Shown in pieces: positions 36,885 through 46,021 of a stretch of 64,000 bases of DNA (positions are counted from its first letter, which is position 1; each line of letters opens with the position of its first letter). The stretch lies in contig NZ_JELR01000002.1 in the NCBI RefSeq assembly GCF_000708675.1, positions 806,001-870,000 of the forward strand, written 5' to 3'. The notes beneath the pieces were generated by a model. The model was not told the DNA's origin and did no database searches. It worked only from the letters and a program-made list of their open reading frames with translations. The DNA comes from Microbulbifer sp. HZ11 (lineage in GTDB: Bacteria; Pseudomonadota; Gammaproteobacteria; Pseudomonadales; Cellvibrionaceae). Made by a program: the position numbers and the translations under genes.

Positions 36885-36915
36885 GGCAAAAAAAAGACCG
36901 CACATTGTGCGGTCT
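36885..36915 (-). terminator. Terminator of the TonB2 operon
   Basis: On the minus strand a perfect 9-bp stem (AGACCGCAC/GTGCGGTCT, loop AAT) is followed by eight T. It lies 32 bases after the TPR gene stop. Confidence 0.9.
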
Positions 36916-36947
36916 CTTTCTGGAAAAACATCTGATCGGTATAAGCA

Positions 36948-38285
36948 TTACATCGCCAGTTGTTTCTCTCGCTCCTGCTCACCCTCTACGAAAGTGATCC
37001 ACTGTTTGGCAAACTTCTCGGAACGTTTGTCTTCCAGGGCTTTCTTGAAGTTCTTGAGTGAAGCGTCGTACTTCTTCAGATTGGCGTTGGCCATACCCAG
37101 CACGATGTAGAGCTGATCCGGGCGTTTGATATCGCCCTTCTTCAGTGCCTTGCTTCCCATATCCAGAGCTTCTTTGTTCTTGTCCAGGTCCAGGTAGATA
37201 CCGGCCAGACGAGAGTAAAGATCACCCTTGTCGGACATGCTTGCAGCAGCTTCCAGTTCGGGAATCGACTTTTGCAGCTCCTGGGCCATCTGGTAGGCCT
37301 GAGCCAGGGTTTCCAGATTCTTGGAGTTGCGGGCAATCTTCTTCTCACTCATGCCCTTGTCGATTACCTTGGCGCCCTTGTACGGCATTTCCGCACCCAT
37401 AAAGAGATAAGCCATGTTCAACAGCTCTTTCTCTTTTTGCAGGGCACCGGCAATGTAGGCAGCTTCCATCATGTGAAGCATATCGTCTTCACGCTTCAGC
37501 TCACCGTACATACCCGCCAGCTGCTTGTAGTACTCACCTTTCGGATAGTACTTGACCAGCTTCTCCAGGATATTGGCCACCTGCTTGTAGTCGTTTTTCT
37601 CGTAGTAGAGGAAACGCTGCAGGCCCAACCAGTTTTCCTTGGGGGTCTTGCCTTCTTTTTCGTACATGGACACGGCCTGATTGATATCGGCCAGTGCCTT
37701 GTTGTTGTCACCCAGCTGGTAGTAAGCCTGGGCGCGCAGGGCGTAGGAGTCCGCGTTGATATTGTCGGCCACCTTGAACCAGCGGTTCAGGTAGTTGACC
37801 GCCTGCTTGTAGTCTTCGGTTACGAAGTACAATTGGGCTACGGTCAACAGCGTACCCACCTCCAGAGCCACCGGCAGGTTCTGTTCCCCCTGATCCAGTA
37901 CCTTCTTGTAGTAGGTAATCGCCTGCGGATACTTCTCCATGCTGTAGTAAACGAAGCCGTAGAAGTAGTACATCTGCGCGGTTTCGTAACCGTTCAGCTT
38001 GTCTTTACCCGCTTCCATTTCCCGCAGGGCCGCCAAGGCCGCCGGCCAGTTCTGGGCATCGGCAGCTTCCTGGGCTTTACCCAGGTGCTTGAATGCACTC
38101 TCGCGCATGGAAGGCGTTTTGCGGGTCTTCTGCTCGCTCTGGGCTTCCGCCTGAGCGAAAGAAGTGGAAACACCCACAGCCTCCAGCACGGTTACACTCA
38201 CTGCCGGCGCCAGGACCAGGGGCAGCGCTACGGACGTGCGCAGGACGAGCCTGGAGAGGCCTTTCGTCACGGTCGTCATATTCAT
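36948..38285 (-). CDS. TPR-repeat periplasmic protein of the TonB2 operon
   Basis: A 445-residue exported protein. A signal peptide covers about residues 10-45 (ending FAQAEAQ), after which tandem tetratricopeptide repeats fill the protein (AQMYYFYGFVYYSMEKYPQA, ALRAQAYYQLGDNNKALADI, RLAGIYLDLDKNKEALDMGS). Such a TPR protein follows the TonB2 genes in Vibrio and relatives and is thought to assist TonB-dependent uptake, though its mechanism is unclear. It begins 14 bp after tonB and ends the operon before a terminator. Confidence 0.9.
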   Translation of the reverse strand: MNMTTVTKGLSRLVLRTSVALPLVLAPAVSVTVLEAVGVSTSFAQAEAQSEQKTRKTPSMRESAFKHLGKAQEAADAQNWPAALAALREMEAGKDKLNGYETAQMYYFYGFVYYSMEKYPQAITYYKKVLDQGEQNLPVALEVGTLLTVAQLYFVTEDYKQAVNYLNRWFKVADNINADSYALRAQAYYQLGDNNKALADINQAVSMYEKEGKTPKENWLGLQRFLYYEKNDYKQVANILEKLVKYYPKGEYYKQLAGMYGELKREDDMLHMMEAAYIAGALQKEKELLNMAYLFMGAEMPYKGAKVIDKGMSEKKIARNSKNLETLAQAYQMAQELQKSIPELEAAASMSDKGDLYSRLAGIYLDLDKNKEALDMGSKALKKGDIKRPDQLYIVLGMANANLKKYDASLKNFKKALEDKRSEKFAKQWITFVEGEQEREKQLAM

Positions 38286-38299
38286 ATGCGTCCCCTATC

Positions 38300-38920
38300 T
38301 TATTGCGCCATATTGAAGCTGATCTTGGTTTTTACACCAGGTACTTCAATCGGTTCACCGTCAACAACCCGCGGCTTGTACTTGTACTTCAACGCGGACT
38401 TCACAGCAGCGCGGTTGAAGATGGTGGTGGGGTTGCCATCTTTGGTAAAGGCTTCCACAACACGCGGATCACGTACAGAACCGTTCTTGGTTACCGTGTA
38501 TTCCACAACAACCCAGCCCTCGATACCCCGCTGCAATGCGCGGCGCGGGTACTGAGGCTGAACCTTCACGATAGGCAGGTAGTCACCTTCGGAAGCAAAA
38601 CCACCAATACCACCCACATTCAGGTCGGCGTTGGCCGTCGGTGCAGACATGTTCAGGGCATTGTCTACGTCCGGCTGGTCAAACTCCGGCTCCGGCATAT
38701 CGGGTGGCGGCTGCTCGGGTTCATCGGGCTTATCCGGTTTGCTGGTATCGTATTGCGTTTCGATCTTCTGTTCCGGCATTACGATGTCGGCAACCTTGAT
38801 TGGCTCCTCCTCTTCAGGAGCGCCCAGGTTCGCCTCGATCAGCGCATGCATGGTGAAGATCAGGGCAAAAGTCGTGGCTACCGCCAGCGCACCCGCCCCT
38901 ACTAGTCTTACCGGGTTCAT
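38300..38920 (-). CDS. tonB2: TonB2-type energy transducer
   Basis: A 206-residue TonB protein, short like Vibrio TonB2. An N-terminal membrane helix (VGAGALAVATTFALIFTMHAL) begins almost at residue 1, followed by an acidic/Pro-rich spacer (KPDKPDEPEQPPPDMPEPE) and the C-terminal domain (PQYPRRALQRGIEGWVVVEY). It starts 5 bp after exbD. It transmits the energy of the ExbB/ExbD/TtpC motor to outer-membrane receptors. Confidence 0.92.
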   Translation of the reverse strand: MNPVRLVGAGALAVATTFALIFTMHALIEANLGAPEEEEPIKVADIVMPEQKIETQYDTSKPDKPDEPEQPPPDMPEPEFDQPDVDNALNMSAPTANADLNVGGIGGFASEGDYLPIVKVQPQYPRRALQRGIEGWVVVEYTVTKNGSVRDPRVVEAFTKDGNPTTIFNRAAVKSALKYKYKPRVVDGEPIEVPGVKTKISFNMAQ

Positions 38921-38925
38921 AGCTG

Positions 38926-39327
38926 TTAACTCTTCTCTGTAGCGACCGACACTTTCTCGATACCGATCTTCCTGGCCGCGTCTGCGATCAGGGCAACCTT
39001 CTCGATACTCGCCTTTTTATCGGGCTGAATAACCAACCACCCCTTGGGGTTTTCCGCGTAGAGACGCTCCAGGGTGTTTTTCACCAGGCGGTCATCTACC
39101 TGCTCTTTGGCAATCCAGATTTCGTTGTTGTCGTTAATCGCTACCAGAATAGAGGCGGCTTTGAGATCAGCGGTAGTCGCTTCCGGCTTCAGAACATCGA
39201 CACCCGGCTCCTTGATAAAGGTCGCGGTGACGATGAAGAAGATCAGCATGATGAACACCACGTCCAGCATGGGCGTGAGGTCAATCGCTTGCCCTTCTTC
39301 TTCCGCCGTATTCTGTTTTCTGCTCAT
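38926..39327 (-). CDS. exbD: ExbD-type biopolymer transport protein
   Basis: A 133-residue protein with a short cytoplasmic tail, one membrane helix carrying the proton-path aspartate (IDLTPMLDVVFIMLIFFIV), and a periplasmic domain. This is the usual ExbD/TolR layout. ATG 39327 is chosen since the protein then begins MSRKQNTAEEEG as in relatives. A 154-bp untranslated gap separates it from exbB, unusual in an operon otherwise packed to within 15 bp. Confidence 0.93.
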   Translation of the reverse strand: MSRKQNTAEEEGQAIDLTPMLDVVFIMLIFFIVTATFIKEPGVDVLKPEATTADLKAASILVAINDNNEIWIAKEQVDDRLVKNTLERLYAENPKGWLVIQPDKKASIEKVALIADAARKIGIEKVSVATEKS

Positions 39328-39481
39328 TGCAACTCTCTCTAGCGAAATGCTAATAGCGAGATTTGGCCCTGAAGCCCCCACCGCCACACGCGGTGATGAG
39401 TGGAAGCTTCCGTGTTGGCTAAACCTTCTCGGTTACCGCCGCTCTCTGTCGATTGCGCCGGCAACGCACACTTGTGGTGCC

Positions 39482-40009
39482 TTAGTGATCCATCGTCAGA
39501 TGGTCTTCCAGCAGCTGGGTCTCACGCTGAGCGGTACGGGTGATGTAGGTGTTGGCAAATACACCAGACAGTGCGGTTACCATGCCCGCCATTGTCGGGA
39601 TGGTCGCCATGGATACACCACTGGCCATTTGCTTGGCATCACCACCACCGGTGATCGCGAGAACCTCAAACACGTTGATCATGCCCCAAACGGTACCCAG
39701 CAGGCCGAACAACGGCGCCAGGGCTACACAGGTCTGAATCATGTCCAAGTTGCTGTCGATTTTCTCGGATACCCGGGAAATCAGCGCGTAGCGGATCTGG
39801 TGGGCACCCCAGGATTTGCGCTCGGGGCGCGCTTCCCAGGTGTCCACAGCGCCCTGAACATCACTCTTCAGGCCACCTTTGAAGTAAAAGAACCGCTCGA
39901 AAATCAGCGTCCACATAAAGAAGGTCAGGCCGGCGATCAGGAGTAGTACTGGCCCGCCCGACGCCATAAAGGCGTTGACGGCGGCCCATGCGTCATTTAA
40001 TGCGTGCAT
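39482..40009 (-). CDS. exbB: ExbB/TolQ/MotA-family proton channel
   Basis: A 175-residue inner-membrane protein with three hydrophobic helices (near residues 15-38, 83-115 and 128-155) and the MotA/TolQ/ExbB signature APLFGLLGTVWGMINVFEVL plus a glycine/alanine-rich third helix. It is shorter than E. coli ExbB, as is Vibrio ExbB2. It lies 14 bp after the ttpC-like gene and forms the stator with ExbD. Confidence 0.93.
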   Translation of the reverse strand: MHALNDAWAAVNAFMASGGPVLLLIAGLTFFMWTLIFERFFYFKGGLKSDVQGAVDTWEARPERKSWGAHQIRYALISRVSEKIDSNLDMIQTCVALAPLFGLLGTVWGMINVFEVLAITGGGDAKQMASGVSMATIPTMAGMVTALSGVFANTYITRTAQRETQLLEDHLTMDH

Positions 40010-40023
40010 GTTGCCGCCTCCTC

Positions 40024-41394
40024 TTATTTACGCTCAGCGTTTTCTGCAACGATACCGGCACTCTGTTCGTCCAGGATGTGCAGGATGCGCTTGGCACGGC
40101 CGTTCACGATGGTGTGCAGCAGTACAGTCGGGATAGCCACACACAGACCCAGAACGGTGGTAACCAGTGCAGAGGAGATACCGCCAGCCATTGCTTTAGG
40201 ATCGCCCGCGCCGAAGATGGTGATCGCCTGGAAGGTGATGATCATACCGGTAACGGTACCCAGCAGGCCCAGCAGCGGGGCTACCATGGCGATGATCTTC
40301 AGCAGGTTCAGACCGGATTCGATGGCCGGACGCTCTTTCAGCACCGCTTCTTCCATCTTCAGTTCCAGAGTCTCGCCGTCGACACCCTTGTTCTCTTCGG
40401 CTACTGCCAGAACACGACCCAGCGGGTTGTTGGTGTTCGGAGTAGAGGAACGCAGCTGAGAGTTCACTTTGGCGTTAACACCAGACAGAACCAGCAGACG
40501 CCAGATGGCCAGCAGAACCGCAACCACACCAACACCGGTGATGATGTAGCCCACGATGCCACCCTGATGCCAGCGCTCAACGATGCTCGGGCTCGCGATC
40601 ATGGCTTTCAGGTAAGAACCACCGCTCGGGCCAGTGGGGTCAACACCAAACGGAGAGAAGCCGCTGGTAGCAGACTGCAGATCGGCAGCCATGCTCAGGT
40701 ACTTGCCATCCGGCTGACGAATAAGCTCGGCCAGCTTCTGGTTGTCGTTCATTTCCAGGTACTTGCCATCGGAAACGATGTTGAAGTTACCAACACGTAC
40801 AACTTCCTGCTCAGCCTGTTCACCGTCCGGCAGAATTACAGTGGTGTTGAACTTCACAACCTTACCGGATTCCACAGTCTCACGCTGCAGCTCGTACCAC
40901 AGACGCTCGATTTCCTGGATGGTCGGCAGTTTGGTAGCAGAGTTCATTTTGTCGATCAGCTGATCGAGGAACTCGGCGCGGCCCGGGTACTGAGCGGAAA
41001 CCAGAGAGGTCTGGAGGTTCGCGCGCAGGTCACCAGCGGTGGAGGTCAGGTGGCCGAACAGTTCTTTCAGAGAGCCGAGGCGCTCGTCCAGCTGCTGACG
41101 CTTCTGTTGAACCAGCAGTTCCTGCTCTTCGTACTTCTTCTCCAGGGCGGCGGAACGGGCTTCTTCAGAGGTACGGGTGTTTTCTGCCTGACTCAGCAGA
41201 GAAGCCTGGTTGGCTTTTTGACGACGGAAGTCAGCTTCGCGCTTTTTGTGCTCGGCGGACTCGGAGATTTTGGAGCTCTGAACCATCTTCAGCAGCTGGT
41301 CCAGGGAAGATGCTTTGTCCTGGGCAACAGCAGAAACGCTGATCAGACCAGCAGCCGCTACGGCCAGAACGCTTTTGGCGATAGAGGATTTCAT
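40024..41394 (-). CDS. ttpC: TtpC-like protein (ExbB-family domain with periplasmic extension)
   Basis: A 456-residue protein. It has a signal peptide (first 25 residues, ending AVAQD), a long coiled coil rich in Gln/Glu/Lys (about 40-110), a periplasmic domain, then a C-terminal three-helix MotA/TolQ/ExbB domain (about 265-445) with APLLGLLGTVTGMIITFQAI. This matches Vibrio TtpC, the extra component needed by TonB2 systems. Its ATG overlaps the DUF3450 stop by 4 bases. Confidence 0.92.
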   Translation of the reverse strand: MKSSIAKSVLAVAAAGLISVSAVAQDKASSLDQLLKMVQSSKISESAEHKKREADFRRQKANQASLLSQAENTRTSEEARSAALEKKYEEQELLVQQKRQQLDERLGSLKELFGHLTSTAGDLRANLQTSLVSAQYPGRAEFLDQLIDKMNSATKLPTIQEIERLWYELQRETVESGKVVKFNTTVILPDGEQAEQEVVRVGNFNIVSDGKYLEMNDNQKLAELIRQPDGKYLSMAADLQSATSGFSPFGVDPTGPSGGSYLKAMIASPSIVERWHQGGIVGYIITGVGVVAVLLAIWRLLVLSGVNAKVNSQLRSSTPNTNNPLGRVLAVAEENKGVDGETLELKMEEAVLKERPAIESGLNLLKIIAMVAPLLGLLGTVTGMIITFQAITIFGAGDPKAMAGGISSALVTTVLGLCVAIPTVLLHTIVNGRAKRILHILDEQSAGIVAENAERK

Positions 41395-42173
41395 TGCGCA
41401 GCCTCCGGAGCCGGGATCGGCATAGTCATGATGTCGGTAGTAGCCTGTTTCTTGGCGATTTTCAGGCCCTGCATGATGGCGCGGCGGAATTCGCCGGAGT
41501 CGATCTCAACCCAGGCTTTCTGCTCTTTGTCATAGGCCAGGGAGATTTTGGAGTCGGTGGTCTGAGCAACCAGCGCGATACGACCAATTTGCAGAACGCT
41601 TACTTCGCGATCCTGACCGTTTACGTTCAGGGTGTCGCCGTAGGTATCGATCTTACGGGCGTATTCAGCTTCGAAGTTGTACAGTTCCAGCACCTGACGG
41701 AATTTTTCCGCTACTGTGATATCGGAACGGTCCATATTGTTCTTCACACCTTCCAGGTTGGCCTTACGCTCGGCCAGCTTGAAGGGGGCGTCCAGTTCGA
41801 TGAACTGTTCCAGACCATCCAGCATACGCAGGATCAGCGGCTGGATCTGACGCTCGATAACGGTCACCTGATCGATGGACTCGTCGAGATCCTTGATCAC
41901 GGACAGCTGGTTAGCCAGCTGCTTTTCGAGCTGACGGTTGTATACACGCAGACCGTCGATCTCTTTGTTCACTACCTTGAACTGCTGAAGCAGGTCAGAG
42001 GTTTCCTGAGCGATCTTGTCGATGCGCTTTTGAGATGCAGTGGCAGCAGCAGTTTTCTGCTCACCAACCTTGAGTACGGTGTCGAGTGTGTCCGCAGTGG
42101 CTACGCTACCGTACAGTGCGCCGGCAGACAGCGCAGTGGTCAGCGCCACAGCCATGAATCGCTTGGTTTTCAT
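41391..42173 (-). CDS. DUF3450 periplasmic coiled-coil protein
   Basis: A 260-residue exported protein. The signal peptide covers the first 27 residues (ending SVATAD), and a coiled-coil domain rich in Gln, Lys and Asp follows (about 30-120), the mark of DUF3450. The ATG at 42173 sits behind a GGGGTC segment; upstream in-frame codons are not plausible. It is first in the TonB2 operon. The family is almost always found with ttpC and is presumed to act with it in the periplasm. Confidence 0.9.
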   Translation of the reverse strand: MKTKRFMAVALTTALSAGALYGSVATADTLDTVLKVGEQKTAAATASQKRIDKIAQETSDLLQQFKVVNKEIDGLRVYNRQLEKQLANQLSVIKDLDESIDQVTVIERQIQPLILRMLDGLEQFIELDAPFKLAERKANLEGVKNNMDRSDITVAEKFRQVLELYNFEAEYARKIDTYGDTLNVNGQDREVSVLQIGRIALVAQTTDSKISLAYDKEQKAWVEIDSGEFRRAIMQGLKIAKKQATTDIMTMPIPAPEAAQ

Positions 42174-42400
42174 TAGACCCCCCAGTGGGTTCAATATTTC
42201 ACAACATGGTCGCGATGGATTAGCTGCCACAACGCGGTAGTTTTTGGTTTGAAGACAGCTAAGAGCCGCACATTGTAAACAGCCGATTTGATTATTCAAA
42301 TGCGGATTGACTGCGCCGCCCCGCCTGTGTAGCACGGTAACACCGAGGTAACACCTGCGGGGTTCATGCACACAATTGCGGCGATCTACACTGTGCAACA

Positions 42401-42439
42401 TTTGACCAACCCTACCCGAAAGGGCATTTTTTGGTCAAA
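42401..42439. promoter_or_regulatory. 9-bp inverted repeat between folA and the TonB2 operon
   Basis: TTTGACCAA (42401-42409) and TTGGTCAAA (42431-42439) are perfect inverted arms enclosing a CCCGAAAGGG segment. It begins 7 bp after the folA stop on the minus strand. It may be a weak terminator of thyA-folA or a binding site upstream of the TonB2 promoter; the T-rich side (TTGTTTTT) lies on the plus strand, where no gene ends. Confidence 0.45.
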
Positions 42440-42445
42440 TTGTTT

Positions 42446-42964
42446 TTAAATAAACCTGTCGTACTGGACTAAGCAGTAGTTGTATTCATCCCGCTCCGAG
42501 GCCGGGTAACAGTCCCGGGCCACCTCTTTCCAGTCTTCGGCGAATTTCGGGAAGAAGGCGTCACCTTCCACTTCAGCATCCACTTCAGTGATGTACAGGC
42601 GGGTGGCCAGCGGTAGCGCCTGTCGATAAATCTCGGCACCACCGATCACCATCAACTCATCCATCCTTTCCGCCTGCGCGCGGCGGTCCGCCAATTCCAG
42701 CGCAGCTTCCAGAGATGGCACCACTTCGACACCCTCCGCCTGCCAGTCCGGATTGCGGGTGACAACGATATTCACACGCCCGGGCAGTGGGCGCCCGATG
42801 GATTCGAAGGTTTTGCGCCCCATGATCACGGGCTTGCCGAGGGTGGTGCGCTTGAAGAACTGGAGGTCGCCGGAAATCTTCCACGGCAAGGCATTACCGC
42901 GACCGATTGCGCGATTGCGGGCCATCGCCACAATCATGGCGACGGGTGTGTGGGTGGCCGTCAT
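42446..42964 (-). CDS. folA: Dihydrofolate reductase
   Basis: A 172-residue enzyme reducing dihydrofolate to tetrahydrofolate with NADPH. Typical motifs are PVAMIVAMARNRAIGRGNAL (active-site loop), LPWKISGDLQFFKRTTLGKP with the catalytic Asp, and IGGAEIYRQALPLATRLYIT. Its ATG at 42964 overlaps the thyA stop by one base (TGATG), coupling its translation to thymidylate synthase, whose reaction produces dihydrofolate. Confidence 0.96.
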   Translation of the reverse strand: MTATHTPVAMIVAMARNRAIGRGNALPWKISGDLQFFKRTTLGKPVIMGRKTFESIGRPLPGRVNIVVTRNPDWQAEGVEVVPSLEAALELADRRAQAERMDELMVIGGAEIYRQALPLATRLYITEVDAEVEGDAFFPKFAEDWKEVARDCYPASERDEYNYCLVQYDRFI

Positions 42965-43797
42965 CACACGGCCACCGGAGCCGGAATATGTGGATGCGCT
43001 TCGTAACCGCGGAGCTCGAAGTCCTCAAACCGGAAATCGAACAGATCCTTGATCTCTGGGTTGAGCACCATTTGCGGCAAGGGCAGCGGCTCGCGGGATA
43101 ACTGCTCTTCCACCTGCTCGGCATGATTGGAATAGAGGTGCGCATCACCAAAGGTATGCACAAAGTCGCCGGGCTTGAGACCGCAGACCTGCGCCAGCAT
43201 CAGGGTCAGCAGACTGTACGAGGCGATATTGAAGGGCACCCCCAGAAAGATATCCGCGCTGCGCTGATACAGCTGGCAGGACAATTTGCCGTCCGCCACG
43301 TAAAACTGAAACAGCGCATGGCACGGTGCCAGAGCCATTTTGCCCGCCCGCGCATTCTCACTGGGTGACACGCCTTCATCCGGCAGGTCCGAGGGATTCC
43401 AGGCGCTGACAATCAGACGGCGGGAATCCGGACGGGTCTTGAGCTGGTGAACCAGCTCTTTGATCTGGTCAATATGACGGCCATCGGCGGTAGGCCAGGA
43501 GCGCCATTGATAACCGTAGACAGGCCCAAGGTCACCCTCTTCTGTTGCCCATTCGTCCCAGATGCGTACACCGTTTTCCTTCAGATAGGCGATATTGGTG
43601 TCGCCCTGCAGGAACCACAGCAGCTCGTGGATGATGGAGCGCAGATGGCACTTCTTGGTGGTAATCAGCGGGAAGCCTTCGGCAAGGTCAAAACGCATCT
43701 GGTAGCCGAACACACTGCGGGTGCCGGTACCGGTACGGTCGCTTTTCAAAGTGCCGTTGTCGCGCACGTGGCGCATCAAATCGAGGTATTGCTTCAT
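42964..43797 (-). CDS. thyA: Thymidylate synthase
   Basis: A 277-residue enzyme methylating dUMP to dTMP with methylenetetrahydrofolate. It has the catalytic Cys in [13 protein letters not shown], the phosphate-binding Arg pair in [17 protein letters not shown], and [10 protein letters not shown] near the C-terminus. The length is slightly above E. coli ThyA (264) through an insertion after the PSDL segment ([13 protein letters not shown]). It lies between lgt and folA, a common gammaproteobacterial order. Confidence 0.97.
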   Translation of the reverse strand: MKQYLDLMRHVRDNGTLKSDRTGTGTRSVFGYQMRFDLAEGFPLITTKKCHLRSIIHELLWFLQGDTNIAYLKENGVRIWDEWATEEGDLGPVYGYQWRSWPTADGRHIDQIKELVHQLKTRPDSRRLIVSAWNPSDLPDEGVSPSENARAGKMALAPCHALFQFYVADGKLSCQLYQRSADIFLGVPFNIASYSLLTLMLAQVCGLKPGDFVHTFGDAHLYSNHAEQVEEQLSREPLPLPQMVLNPEIKDLFDFRFEDFELRGYEAHPHIPAPVAV

Positions 43798-43855
43798 CTA
43801 TATACAGTCTTGAACGCAGGTATAAACCGTCTTGAATTCGGGGGCGCGCGGGCCG

Positions 43856-44734
43856 TTACTTGGCCGCGCTCTTTTTCAGTTTGCCGGTGCTTTTGCTGGC
43901 TTTGGGTTTCGCCTCGGGCTCAGGGTCTTCACCCTGACTGCGCCCCTCCGGCAAGGGTTGGGTACGGTAGCTCCAGATCAGGAGCAGGATGCCACCGACG
44001 ATCATCGGCAGGCACAGCAACTGGCCACGGGTCATCCATCCAAACATGACTTCGACGCCTACATCCGGCTGGCGGACGAACTCCACCAGGAAGCGGAAGA
44101 TACCGTATAAAAGAACAAACAGGCCACCGACCGCTAGACGCGGGCGCGGCTTGCTGGAGTAGATCCACAGCACCACAAACAGTACCAGACCCTCGAGGAA
44201 GGCTTGATAGAGCTGGGATGGGTGACGCACCAGAAGCTCCGGGTCGCGGGGGAATACCATGCCCCATGGACCGTCGGTCTCGCGACCCCACAGCTCCTGG
44301 CCGATAAAGTTACCGATACGACCCAGACCGAGGCCAATGGGAACGAGGGGTGCGACAAAGTCGATCAGAGCGGGGAAAGTTGTGCCGATCTTGCGCGCGT
44401 AGATGGTGGCCGCCAGCATCACGCCGATCAGACCGCCATGAAAACTCATGCCCCCTTCCCACACCTTGAACAGGCTCAGCGGATGGGCCAGCAATTCACT
44501 GAAGTTATAAAAGAACATATACCCGAGGCGACCGCCCACCACCACGCCGATGGCACAGAACAGGATCAGGTCCTCGACTTCCGACTTGATCACCGGCGAC
44601 CAGGGCTTCTGCGCGCGCCGCATCGCCAGCCACCAGGCGGCGGCAAATCCGGCCAGGTACATCAGGCCATACCAGTGAATCTTGAGCGGCCCAATGGCCA
44701 CCGCAACGGGATCGATCTCGGGGTACGTCAGCAT
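43856..44734 (-). CDS. lgt: Prolipoprotein diacylglyceryl transferase
   Basis: A 292-residue inner-membrane enzyme adding diacylglycerol to lipobox cysteines. It has about seven helices, the IHWYGLMYLAGF N-terminal block with the essential His, and the Lgt signature GRIGNFIGQELWGRETD. A highly charged Lys/Glu tail ends the protein (about residues 265-292), longer than usual. ATG 44734 is preferred because longer in-frame starts overlap the divergent NRDE gene. It is 58 bp upstream of thyA. Confidence 0.95.
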   Translation of the reverse strand: MLTYPEIDPVAVAIGPLKIHWYGLMYLAGFAAAWWLAMRRAQKPWSPVIKSEVEDLILFCAIGVVVGGRLGYMFFYNFSELLAHPLSLFKVWEGGMSFHGGLIGVMLAATIYARKIGTTFPALIDFVAPLVPIGLGLGRIGNFIGQELWGRETDGPWGMVFPRDPELLVRHPSQLYQAFLEGLVLFVVLWIYSSKPRPRLAVGGLFVLLYGIFRFLVEFVRQPDVGVEVMFGWMTRGQLLCLPMIVGGILLLIWSYRTQPLPEGRSQGEDPEPEAKPKASKSTGKLKKSAAK

Positions 44735-44801
44735 ACTGAAACCGCGGTTGGTAAAATTGGGCGTTATTATGGCACTGACAAAATGACGATTGCGAGCTGA
44801 C

Positions 44802-45635
44802 ATGTGCCTGCTGTTGATTGCCTACCGGCAACACCCCAAGTTTCCACTGCTGCTTCTGGCGAATCGGGATGAGTTTTACGCGCGCCCCACGGAGCCTGCC
44901 CACCCATGGGCGAACAGTCCGATTACCGCGGGGCGGGACCTTCAGGCTGGAGGCACCTGGCTGGGGATTACCCCGGGCGGGCGGGTGGCCGCGGTCACCA
45001 ATATCCGCGAGCCACAGGTACCGGAACCTGAGGGCGCGCTGTCTCGCGGCGAGATTCCGGTGCGTTTTCTCGAAGGAGAGGAGTCTCCCGCGGCGTTCGC
45101 AAAGGGGCTGGCCGGTCAGCGTTATCGCGGCTTCAATGCGCTCTTGTTTGATGCCCGACTCCTCGCCGGTGGGGCGGCAGCATCACTGGTCTGCGCCGGC
45201 AATCGCCATCAGCCATTCGCCATTACAGCGGGGGTGCACGGTATCTCAAACGGAGCGCCGGATGCCCCCTGGCCCAAGGTCACCCACGGATGCCGGGCAC
45301 TGGCCGAGTTAGCCGCAACTCTGCCCGACTCACTCGGACAGGATAATTTCGTCACTCCAGCCCTGAAGCTGCTCGCCGATCACAGACGGGCAGCCACGGA
45401 ACAGCTGCCCGATACCGGTGTGGGCGAGGCGCTGGAAAGCGCGCTGTCCCCTATATTCGTGCGTATCACTGCGGACGATGCGATGCCCGACAGCCCACTT
45501 TCTGCAGGCTACGGCACCCGGCTAAGCTCACTGGTGGCGGTCGATGCTGATGGCGGCGCGCAATTCTGGGAACAGGGCTACACGGACGGACTGGTCAGCG
45601 GTCCGCCGCAGTATTTCCAGCTGCCCGCCGGCTGA
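44802..45635 (+). CDS. NRDE family protein (TANGO2-like)
   Basis: A 277-residue cytoplasmic protein of the TANGO2/NRDE family, named after its motif, here LLANRDEFYARPT near residue 25. Starting at ATG 44802 gives MCLLLIAY, putting Cys at position 2; such a cysteine is exposed after Met removal and is typical of Ntn-type proteins. Later segments (GTWLGITPGGRVAAVTNIR, HGISNG) also fit. Function is unsettled; eukaryotic TANGO2 has been linked to heme or lipid handling. It is divergent from lgt with 67 bp between starts. Confidence 0.88.
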   Translation: MCLLLIAYRQHPKFPLLLLANRDEFYARPTEPAHPWANSPITAGRDLQAGGTWLGITPGGRVAAVTNIREPQVPEPEGALSRGEIPVRFLEGEESPAAFAKGLAGQRYRGFNALLFDARLLAGGAAASLVCAGNRHQPFAITAGVHGISNGAPDAPWPKVTHGCRALAELAATLPDSLGQDNFVTPALKLLADHRRAATEQLPDTGVGEALESALSPIFVRITADDAMPDSPLSAGYGTRLSSLVAVDADGGAQFWEQGYTDGLVSGPPQYFQLPAG

Positions 45636-46021
45636 GCGCTACTCCCTTAGCGCCGGTCGTCAGTTGCTCAACACGCCACACTGGCGCCCATCCCCCTGCG
45701 TTCTGAACCACCCGCCGGGCGCAAAGGCCAGATGCGCCAACTTCCTAGAGTTAAATGATTCCAGCGCCAAGCAAATTTCGCATTTGTTGCCATACTTAAA
45801 TTCACAGGCAGGCGGATGTTGAGATACGCGCAAGGCGACGTGCTCAGTGCCCGCTTTTATAAAAGGAAGGTCGCGCGGGATGCTCGGCTAAGGTGCGCCG
45901 TCGCTGGAATTTTTTTCCGGCGATTGATGTGGATAGGTGCGCCGATGGTTGGGAAGGTATGAACGATCGGGCCCCGGCTTCCGCACTGTAAACCGGCGCC
46001 CTGCAGTATCGCTGAGGTACC
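45636..46021. other. Intergenic stretch before the L,D-transpeptidase cluster
   Basis: 386 bp without a convincing gene on either strand. The last part (about 45890-46020) must hold the promoter and leader of the first transpeptidase gene. A weak stem around 45899-45925 (TCGCTGGA...TCCGGCGA with an all-T loop) is visible. No tRNA or small-RNA signature was recognised. Confidence 0.5.
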
